6,621 nucleotides of DNA from Arenicella sp. (GTDB lineage: Bacteria; Pseudomonadota; Gammaproteobacteria; Arenicellales; Arenicellaceae): NCBI GenBank assembly GCA_018677115.1, contig JAHHOC010000034.1:1-6621 (forward strand). Direction: 5' to 3'. Shown one piece after another: positions 1-5,186 of the stretch. The notes beneath the pieces are model-generated. The model was not told the origin of the DNA, did not search any database, and saw only the letters and a list, made by a program, of their open reading frames with translations. The translations under genes were made by a program, and so were the position numbers. Each line of letters opens with the position of its first letter. Within the stretch, counting starts at the first letter, position 1.

Positions 1-355
1 GCACGAACATGAGTCGCTCGGCGACGAGAAAAAGAGCAAAGGCAATTGATGCAGTGCCTATCATCACGGCACGAAATATAAGCGATAAATCCGGCAATGA
101 AACAAAGCGCCACTCACCTCTATGCACGCCGATAAACAAATTTGTGACCGCCTGAACGCTGACCACTACCGGCAATGTGTAGACAGCACTGGTAAGAAAC
201 TCCGGTGGAATCGCCTCCAGGTTGTAGCGCAACCAGTACGCGCCTAACCAGGCAACCGGAATAACCAGAATGTCGTGCAGCACAATACGCCAGCGATACA
301 ATAGTGTGGTAAGCGACTTGATAATATTTCGTCGAGTGTTGATCTTGGCAGTCAA
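1..355 (-). CDS. WbpM/CapD-like NDP-sugar 4,6-dehydratase/epimerase, N-terminal membrane domain (partial, C-terminus beyond left edge)
   Basis: The frame is open from the TAG stop of the preceding gene (380-382) to the window edge. With TTG 353-355 as start, 118 residues are visible. They fit the N-terminal membrane region of polysaccharide-biosynthesis proteins of the WbpM/CapD type: HD at residues 27-28 opening a first hydrophobic helix (about 25-42), then LRYNL (42-46), IP (49-50), a second helix (about 53-75), the motif GVHRGEWRFVSLPDL (76-90, family form G-L-Y-R-G-x-W-R-F-x-S-x-P-D-L), and a third helix (about 92-112). The Rossmann catalytic domain would lie beyond the edge and is not seen. 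Family members are inner-membrane enzymes that convert UDP-GlcNAc to a 4-keto-6-deoxy sugar. There is no in-frame ATG near the expected N-terminus. TTG 353 has a GGAA seven bases upstream; TTG 299-301 and GTG 281-283 are poorer alternatives. Family is fairly certain; exact start and dehydratase versus epimerase chemistry are not. Confidence 0.85.
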   Translation of the reverse strand, partial: MTAKINTRRNIIKSLTTLLYRWRIVLHDILVIPVAWLGAYWLRYNLEAIPPEFLTSAVYTLPVVVSVQAVTNLFIGVHRGEWRFVSLPDLSLIFRAVMIGTASIAFALFLVAERLMFV

Positions 356-362
356 GAGATTG

Positions 363-366
363 TTCC
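363..366 (-). promoter_or_regulatory. Candidate ribosome binding site (GGAA) for the WbpM/CapD-like gene
   Basis: The minus strand reads GGAA followed by seven bases (CAATCTC) and then TTG at 355-353. This is a partial Shine-Dalgarno match at a normal distance. It is the only support for choosing that TTG over later in-frame starts. It is weak, and the true start could differ. Confidence 0.35.
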
Positions 367-379
367 GGCGGCTAATTAC

Positions 380-1393
380 CTAATTTTTAGACCGAAGTGT
401 GAGCCACGCAGCGCCACACAAAAGCAGCAACTCAAGCACCACACAAAGCCATATAATATCACGGTAGAGCAAGCTGATAGTTGCGAACAGGGAACATATC
501 AACATTACCGCAATCATTAGCAGAACAATCCTGTCGTGGGCAACTCCCCGATTGGCAAGGCGTTGGTAATAATGCGTGCGGTGTGGCAACCAGAATTTCT
601 CGCCACGCGCAATTCTGGCGCATAATGTAACACTGGCGTCCAGTACAAAAACGCCGAATAACAAGACAAAGCTGATTACCGGTAAACCATATCGATGACT
701 GGCGATGATGATCATCGTGGCAAAAAAAGCACCCAGGGTGATGCTCCCAACGTCACCCAGGAATATTTTTGCAGGGCGCCAGTTGTGTAGCAAGAATCCA
801 TAACTGGCGGCGGCAGTCACAAAACAAATCAGGGCCAGGCCCTGATCACCAAACTGCCACAACCAAAAACCTATGGTCAGGGCAGCGATGATGGTCTGTG
901 AGGCAGCAAGTCCGTCCATGCCGTCCATGAAATTGTATAAATTTGCGAACCACAATAAACCTAGCAGGGTAATCGCTGCACCGCTAATTCCAAGCTGCAG
1001 ACTTAACGCGGATGATATCTCTACAACATCAATATAACCATAAGCAGCAACGGTGACTGCGGCCAGCACAATCTGCACTATAACCCGAATTCCCGGTCCC
1101 AGGTTGTGCCGGTCATCGTACCAGCTTAGGCCGGCCCAACCGGTCATCAACATGGCGTAGCTTGCAAACATCGCCACGCGACCGCTGATCAGGCCGATAA
1201 GCACAAATGATATCAACATCAAACCGATGATTATCATACCTCCGCCACGCGGCACCGGACGGTCATGCAAAGTGCGGTGATTCGGCAAATCGACGATGCC
1301 GCGCGAACTCAGGATGTTGATCAACCAACCGAGCATTAACCAGCTGGCAATCGCAACTGCAACAAGCAGCGCCACAATGGCCGATAAACTCAC
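380..1393 (-). CDS. WbpL/WecA-like polyprenyl-phosphate sugar-1-phosphate transferase (MraY superfamily)
   Basis: This integral membrane enzyme should transfer an N-acetylhexosamine-1-phosphate from a UDP-sugar to undecaprenyl phosphate, the first step of O-antigen repeat-unit assembly. Its 337 residues form about ten hydrophobic segments and carry the family's cytoplasmic motifs in order: DLPNHRTLHDRPVPRGGG (35-52), the Mg/catalytic pair DD (93-94, WYDDR), NLYNFMDGMDGLA (151-163), FLGDVGS (211-217) and PHRTHYYQRL (270-279). The last resembles the HRxHxYQR form of the WbpL/WbcO group more than MraY. The start is GTG (1391-1393), overlapping the upstream gene's stop as GTGA; the first ATG (residue 20) would cut off most of helix 1. 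The stop is TAG at 380-382. Placement between an SDR and a WbpM/CapD-like gene suggests the donor is a 6-deoxy-HexNAc nucleotide such as UDP-QuiNAc or UDP-FucNAc. UDP-GlcNAc (WecA activity) is the alternative. The family call is very secure; the donor is inferred. Confidence 0.94.
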   Translation of the reverse strand: MSLSAIVALLVAVAIASWLMLGWLINILSSRGIVDLPNHRTLHDRPVPRGGGMIIIGLMLISFVLIGLISGRVAMFASYAMLMTGWAGLSWYDDRHNLGPGIRVIVQIVLAAVTVAAYGYIDVVEISSALSLQLGISGAAITLLGLLWFANLYNFMDGMDGLAASQTIIAALTIGFWLWQFGDQGLALICFVTAAASYGFLLHNWRPAKIFLGDVGSITLGAFFATMIIIASHRYGLPVISFVLLFGVFVLDASVTLCARIARGEKFWLPHRTHYYQRLANRGVAHDRIVLLMIAVMLICSLFATISLLYRDIIWLCVVLELLLLCGAAWLTLRSKN

Positions 1394-2253
1394 GGTTCAA
1401 CACCCAGGTCGATTTCCGGGTCGAGCGAGAATTCCCGAGCAGTGTAAGCAAAATCACGGTTCGCCTGACTATAGTCATAAACCAGGTCCTGGTTCATTCT
1501 GTTGGCCATTTCGGGTGTATAACCGAACTTGCTGAATAGTGCTGCGGTGCGCAGTCCCGCGCGGACGATTTTCATCGGCAATTGCATGATGCGTGGCTTT
1601 TTGCCCAGAGCCACAAATATCCGTTCTATCATCGACCGATAGCTGATCACCTCTGCACCTGCCAGTTCATAGGTTTTACCGTATGTGTGATTGTTATGTT
1701 GTGCAAGCAGCAATGCCGAAACCAGATCATCGCAATGTACCGGCTGCCGTTTGCCACTGGCTGCGCCGGCAACTACAACGAGTCCAAACCTTCTGATTGA
1801 GCGGGCTATCTGCATAATATTCTGGTCCAGTGTACGACCGTACACCATACTGGGCCGGAAGATGGTAAGTGCTACGCCATGACCATCGCAATAGTGTCGC
1901 AGACTATCCTCAGCCTTGGCCAATTGCGTGGCCAGGCTTCTCTCCGCAGGGCTGGCGGATTTTATCTTGCTGATTACACTGGTCGAGCTAATGGCAATTA
2001 AGCGCGTCATTCCTGCATCTTTAAACAAGCTCAAATGAGCCGGTAACAACCAGATAGGTGCGCAGTGAAAGATAGTATCCACGCCGCTGAGCCGACCAAC
2101 CATGTCTCTGGCTGGTGGTTGAGACATATCCCAGACCAGCGTTTTCTGATCAGCGGGACTTCGTGAGATAGCCCTGTATGCCTGGCCCGATTGAGCGAGC
2201 TTATCGCATAGCGGTGTACCAATCACGCCGCGTGCTCCGGTAACCAAAATCAT
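1390..2253 (-). CDS. Atypical NAD(P)-dependent epimerase/dehydratase (SDR superfamily), likely nucleotide-sugar 4-ketoreductase or epimerase
   Basis: The 287-residue protein begins with the Rossmann nucleotide-binding motif GARGVIG (6-12, GxxGxxG) after strand MILVT. It continues with the beta-5 serines in AISSTS (87-92), then RPSMVYG (133-139) and RQPVHCDDL (169-177), all typical of extended SDRs acting on NDP-sugars. The usual catalytic YxxxK appears as T109-xxx-K113: lysine is kept and tyrosine replaced, so it belongs to a divergent branch or uses another residue. Start ATG 2251-2253 overlaps the upstream stop as ATGA, and the stop overlaps the next GTG start, so translation is coupled on both sides. 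By position it matches WbpV of Pseudomonas aeruginosa, which reduces UDP-4-keto-6-deoxy-GlcNAc to UDP-QuiNAc; a C4-epimerase or a FucNAc-type reductase are alternatives. The SDR fold is secure; the reaction is inferred from neighbours only. Confidence 0.88.
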   Translation of the reverse strand: MILVTGARGVIGTPLCDKLAQSGQAYRAISRSPADQKTLVWDMSQPPARDMVGRLSGVDTIFHCAPIWLLPAHLSLFKDAGMTRLIAISSTSVISKIKSASPAERSLATQLAKAEDSLRHYCDGHGVALTIFRPSMVYGRTLDQNIMQIARSIRRFGLVVVAGAASGKRQPVHCDDLVSALLLAQHNNHTYGKTYELAGAEVISYRSMIERIFVALGKKPRIMQLPMKIVRAGLRTAALFSKFGYTPEMANRMNQDLVYDYSQANRDFAYTAREFSLDPEIDLGVEP

Positions 2254-3119
2254 CGCCGTAATACAGTCAACACGCTACGCCACAGGAAGCTCACCGCAAT
2301 GCCCAATTTGACCAGCAAGCGGGTTGGCAGAGAATAACTATGTCGATAGAACTTGTCGAAGAAACGGTTCATTCCCCGATGCAGATTCCACTGAACCCGT
2401 AGCGGCCGCGAAGCGCTGCTTATACCCTTGGCATGAACTACGCTAGCCTCATTAACAAACCCAACCTGCCAACCGGCCAATGCAAATCGTTTGCACCAGT
2501 CCAGGTCCTCACAGTGCATAAAATATGCGGGATCCAGCAGGCCTACCTGTTCCATCGCTTGCCGCCTTACAACCATAAAGGCACCGGAAACCGCCTCCAC
2601 AAATTCGACTCCCTGTGTACTGGTATCGAGGTGACCATAGTCAAAATCTGCCAGATTCTGGTTATTGGAAAACAACCGGCCAAGACCAGTCAGTCGAACA
2701 ATAGCAGACCCGGGCGTGGGAAATTTTCGTTTACAAGTCGCCTGTACTGAGCCATCTTCACTATATATCCGGCAACTCGCCAAAGCCATTTTTGGGTATT
2801 GCTCGAAACAGGCGATGATCGGCGATAAAGTGGAGGCATTAATCTCGCAATCAGGATTGACTAATACAGCATAATCTTCCTGTAATTCTCCCAAAACCAT
2901 ATTGTTTGCCGCAGCAAATCCGATGTTATCGGGATTTTCTATCCACCTGATGCGCGGATTACTCTGCAATGCCATTCGTGCATTAGCCATACTCGCATCG
3001 GAAGAATTATTGTCAATGACCGAAATCGCGCCATCACTATGTGCCAGCGCGGCATTGATAGAGCGCAGCAGCCAGTTTCCGGCATTGTAATTGACCACAA
3101 TAATATGAGTGCTGGCCAT
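2250..3119 (-). CDS. Family 2 glycosyltransferase, WbbL-like (putative rhamnosyltransferase)
   Basis: This 289-residue GT-A enzyme probably adds one sugar to the lipid-linked repeat unit on the cytoplasmic face of the inner membrane. Visible motifs are VVNYN (8-12 region) at the first strand, IDNNSSD (35-41) for the nucleotide, NIGFAAANN (65-73), LVNPDCE (86-92) where other GT2s carry DxD, SGAFMVVRR (178-186), and MHCEDLDWC (201-209), the acidic acceptor/base motif of WbbL-type enzymes. The C-terminal end (about 266-287) is hydrophobic, ends in RR, and may bind the membrane. ATG 3117-3119 lies one base after the upstream TGA, with AAGG nine bases upstream. The stop overlaps the next ATG as ATGA. 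WbbL homologues often transfer rhamnose from dTDP-rhamnose, but specificity in this family cannot be read from sequence. Family is certain, donor is not. Confidence 0.92.
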   Translation of the reverse strand: MASTHIIVVNYNAGNWLLRSINAALAHSDGAISVIDNNSSDASMANARMALQSNPRIRWIENPDNIGFAAANNMVLGELQEDYAVLVNPDCEINASTLSPIIACFEQYPKMALASCRIYSEDGSVQATCKRKFPTPGSAIVRLTGLGRLFSNNQNLADFDYGHLDTSTQGVEFVEAVSGAFMVVRRQAMEQVGLLDPAYFMHCEDLDWCKRFALAGWQVGFVNEASVVHAKGISSASRPLRVQWNLHRGMNRFFDKFYRHSYSLPTRLLVKLGIAVSFLWRSVLTVLRR

Positions 3120-3120
3120 A

Positions 3121-4050
3121 TCAGAACGCCTTACCGCTTATCCCACGAAGCCCATCGATTATGCCTTTGATCATCATTTGCGCATTTTCCCTGCGCGGCC
3201 CCCTGAAAAGCCCGAACATCAATGCGATCATTATCAGTCGCTGAAAATCATTCCACTTCCACAACAGACTTGCATCACGCCGCTTGTAGAGCAGAATGCT
3301 GTTACGAAAAATATAGTAGTACCTGAATGGTTGGTGCTGGGGTACATTGCGCTGACGGCCGAACTTGTTGCCGCCGAAGTTGATCTGGTGGGTAGTATTT
3401 CCCAGTCCATGCTGCATAACCGCATTACACACACCAAACGCCCGATACCCCCGGTTGCGAGCGCGCAGAAACCATTCCGTGTCAACATGATCGATAAACA
3501 GCTTTTCGTCCATCAGGCCAATATGATCGAGCGCTTCCAGTGCAATAAGGCTACCGGAAGAAATCAGGAAATCCGCCTCAATACAACCGTCTGCATCCCT
3601 GTTCCCGCAATACTGGCGCTGAAATTTTAACCAGCCAAAACGTACAAAAAAGGACTCCGCCCCATTATCAGCGTTTAAATAGGTAGCGCCTACTGCGCTG
3701 ACCTTACCCAAAGCCGACTTAAGCCGCATAGCCTGCTCAAGTTCTTCAACCATTCCGCTAAGCGGTACGCTATCCTGGTCAAGCAGCAATACATGGGAGA
3801 AACCTTTTTCACGCGCCAATCCGATCCCCACATTATGCGCTGCCCCAAGTCCGCTGTTGGCACTCTGGCGATGCAGCATTACTTCACTCTCGTGGGTATG
3901 ACTGAGCCGCTCAATCTCCGCGATATTATTGGAGGCATTATCGACAACCAGGGTTGGCACTTGCTGCTCAGCCAGGCTTCGCAGCAAAATTTTCAGAGCT
4001 TCAACCTGCGGGTTATAGCTGACAACAACGGCCAATACTCGCTCGTTCAT
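3121..4050 (-). CDS. Family 2 glycosyltransferase, RfbF-like (putative rhamnosyltransferase)
   Basis: The 309-residue protein matches the RfbF-like branch of GT2, many members of which are dTDP-rhamnose-dependent rhamnosyltransferases of O-antigen or capsule assembly. Motifs in order are VVSYNP (9-13 region), VVDNAS (35-40), NSGLGAAHNVGI (65-76), LLLDQDS (88-94, the metal-binding acidic motif in its characteristic DQDS form), FLISSGSLI (161-169), HVDTEWFLRARNRGY (188-202) and PFRYYYIFRN (241-250). The C-terminal GIIDGLRGISG (296-306) is also typical of the branch. Length is normal and the enzyme appears intact. No signal peptide is seen; action at the cytoplasmic membrane face is expected. 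The ATG is 18 bases from the preceding stop and has no clear Shine-Dalgarno motif, so it may rely on coupling. One base separates its TGA from the next ATG. The rhamnose call is a family inference; no dTDP-rhamnose synthesis genes are in the window. Confidence 0.92.
   Translation of the reverse strand: MNERVLAVVVSYNPQVEALKILLRSLAEQQVPTLVVDNASNNIAEIERLSHTHESEVMLHRQSANSGLGAAHNVGIGLAREKGFSHVLLLDQDSVPLSGMVEELEQAMRLKSALGKVSAVGATYLNADNGAESFFVRFGWLKFQRQYCGNRDADGCIEADFLISSGSLIALEALDHIGLMDEKLFIDHVDTEWFLRARNRGYRAFGVCNAVMQHGLGNTTHQINFGGNKFGRQRNVPQHQPFRYYYIFRNSILLYKRRDASLLWKWNDFQRLIMIALMFGLFRGPRRENAQMMIKGIIDGLRGISGKAF
3129..3132 (-). promoter_or_regulatory. Ribosome binding site (AAGG) for the WbbL-like glycosyltransferase
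   Basis: The minus strand reads AAGG nine bases before ATG 3119-3117. The motif lies inside the last codons of the upstream glycosyltransferase (Gly-Lys-Ala-Phe-stop), so the initiation site is embedded in the preceding coding region. It supports this start and translational coupling. Confidence 0.55.
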
Positions 4051-4068
4051 AGTCTGATCAATAATAAT

Positions 4069-5070
4069 TCAGCCGATACCGCTTTTTTTTATATCACTGA
4101 GTCGAGTAGTGCCGTCCTGCTGATCTTCATCAAGGCCAACTGTATGGCGCACATAGTAAATCGGTTTATTTTGACTTTCGTAGTAGATACGAGTCTGCAT
4201 TTCACCAATCAGGCCAAACAGAATGAACTGCAATCCAATGACTAATAATATGAACGCAAAGATGAGCAATGGCCGATCACTCAATGGCATTCCGAAAAAC
4301 AAGCGGGCGATCGTCAGGTAAGCCAGCAAGCCACCACCGACACCGCCGAGCACAATGCCTGGCATGCCGAAAAAGTGCAATGGCCGGGAATGAAAGCGCA
4401 ACAGGAATTTTACCGTAATCAAATCGAGCAACACACGGAAGGTGCGTGAAATACCATATTTGGATTCGCCCGCGGTGCGCGCCCGGTGATTCACTTTTAT
4501 CTCCGTTATCCTGGCCCCGACTCCACTCGCCACGGCAGGAATAAAGCGGTGCATTTCGCCATACAGAGTTACCTGCTTGGCCAGGTCCTTGCGCATAGCT
4601 TTAAGCGTGCAGCCATAATCATGCAGACTCACATCAGTGATTCTGGAAATCAGGCGATTGGCGAGTATCGACGGTAATCGGCGTGAAAGAAACGTGTCCT
4701 TGCGGTCGAATCGCCAACCGCAGACCATATCGTAGCCCTCCTCGATTTTGGCCACCATGGCAGGTATATCGGCAGGATCATTTTGCCGGTCAGCATCCAG
4801 CGTTACCACAATATCACCCGTGGCAAAATCCAGACCCGCTACCATGGCCGCCGTCTGGCCAAAGTTCCGCCTGAAGCTGATAACCTTGATTTGCGGCATG
4901 CTGTCGCGGAAACTCTCTAATATGGCTACGCCATCATCAATACTGCCATCGTCAACAAACAGCACTTCATAACTGCGATCCATGGTATCGAGATTTGACT
5001 TCAGCTCTTCACAGAGAGGTTGTAAATTTGGCGATTCGTTGAGAAACGGTATTACGACAGAAACGTCCAT
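4069..5070 (-). CDS. Membrane-anchored family 2 glycosyltransferase, DPM1/ArnC/GtrB-like (undecaprenyl-phosphate glycosyltransferase)
   Basis: Members of this family transfer a sugar from an NDP donor to undecaprenyl phosphate, giving a lipid-linked monosaccharide that is flipped to the periplasm and used there. The 333 residues show a GT-A domain: VVIPFLNE (5-12), VDDGSIDD (39-46), RRNFGQTAA (67-75), LDADRQNDP (91-99, DxD at D92/D94), HDYGCTLKAMR (150-160), HRFIP (174-178) and GESKYG (201-206). Two hydrophobic hairpin helices (about 231-258 and 267-290) follow, then a basic/polar tail. Length fits the family. ATG 5068-5070 has AAAGG seven bases upstream and follows a 116-base gap with a candidate promoter, so it likely opens a transcription unit. 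An A8 run (4083-4090) near the 3' end could allow slippage. No ArnT- or GtrC-type partner and no GtrA-type flippase is in the window, so the final target is unknown. Family call is secure. Confidence 0.93.
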   Translation of the reverse strand: MDVSVVIPFLNESPNLQPLCEELKSNLDTMDRSYEVLFVDDGSIDDGVAILESFRDSMPQIKVISFRRNFGQTAAMVAGLDFATGDIVVTLDADRQNDPADIPAMVAKIEEGYDMVCGWRFDRKDTFLSRRLPSILANRLISRITDVSLHDYGCTLKAMRKDLAKQVTLYGEMHRFIPAVASGVGARITEIKVNHRARTAGESKYGISRTFRVLLDLITVKFLLRFHSRPLHFFGMPGIVLGGVGGGLLAYLTIARLFFGMPLSDRPLLIFAFILLVIGLQFILFGLIGEMQTRIYYESQNKPIYYVRHTVGLDEDQQDGTTRLSDIKKSGIG

Positions 5071-5077
5071 CTGGTTA

Positions 5078-5082
5078 CCTTT
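5078..5082 (-). promoter_or_regulatory. Ribosome binding site (AAAGG) for the ArnC/GtrB-like gene
   Basis: The minus strand reads AAAGG, then seven bases (TAACCAG), then ATG at 5070-5068. Spacing is ideal, and this fixes the start, which also coincides with the family's normal N-terminus. Confidence 0.7.
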
Positions 5083-5134
5083 GTTTTTGCTGCTGCGAGA
5101 GCTCTAAGAATTCGGGAGCATGAATTAGTTGCTA

Positions 5135-5164
5135 AGTATACGAAAATCACACTGAAGATAACAA
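5135..5164 (-). promoter_or_regulatory. Candidate sigma-70 promoter for the operon running left from 5070
   Basis: On the minus strand, TTGTTA (5164-5159) matches the -35 consensus at four of six bases. TATACT (5140-5135) matches the -10 consensus at five of six. The spacer is 18 bases. The predicted transcription start would be near 5128, leaving a leader of about 58 bases before ATG 5070. The region is AT-rich, so a chance match is possible. No ops/JUMPstart-like GGCGGTAG motif was found in the gap. Confidence 0.4.
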
Positions 5165-5186
5165 AGAAACAACAAAAAGAACCCTA

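Larger units (their letters stand above)
5071..5186. other. 116-base AT-rich intergenic region, the only substantial gap between genes in the window
   Basis: This gap separates the tandem-domain glycosyltransferase from the ArnC/GtrB-like gene. It is clearly richer in A and T than the flanking coding DNA, with T-rich runs on the minus strand at 5161-5180. It carries a candidate promoter and a ribosome binding site. No inverted repeat strong enough to call a terminator was found, so read-through from the upstream gene is possible. Confidence 0.7.

Noticed and set aside
703..716. Palindromic GATGATCATC stretch
   Set aside because: It encodes Ile/Met-rich membrane residues in the WbpL-like gene; the symmetry follows from the codons.
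2433..2750. A 105-codon open frame on the plus strand
   Set aside because: It is antisense to the WbbL-like gene and has no domain signature.
3109..3630. A 173-codon open frame on the plus strand
   Set aside because: It lies antisense to the RfbF-like glycosyltransferase, whose motifs are all intact. It shows no recognisable domain and no ribosome binding site, so it is a shadow frame.
3793..4245. A 150-codon open frame on the plus strand
   Set aside because: It spans the antisense of two conserved glycosyltransferase genes and their junction, with no recognisable motif.
5099..5106. Palindrome AGAGCTCT in the intergenic gap
   Set aside because: A single eight-base palindrome without a loop, partner copy or known operator match.
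5104..5121. Tiny upstream frame on the minus strand (ATG CTC CCG AAT TCT TAG) in the leader of the ArnC/GtrB-like gene
   Set aside because: Five codons with no ribosome binding site and no attenuator-like codon run or hairpins around it. Chance occurrence is the simplest reading.
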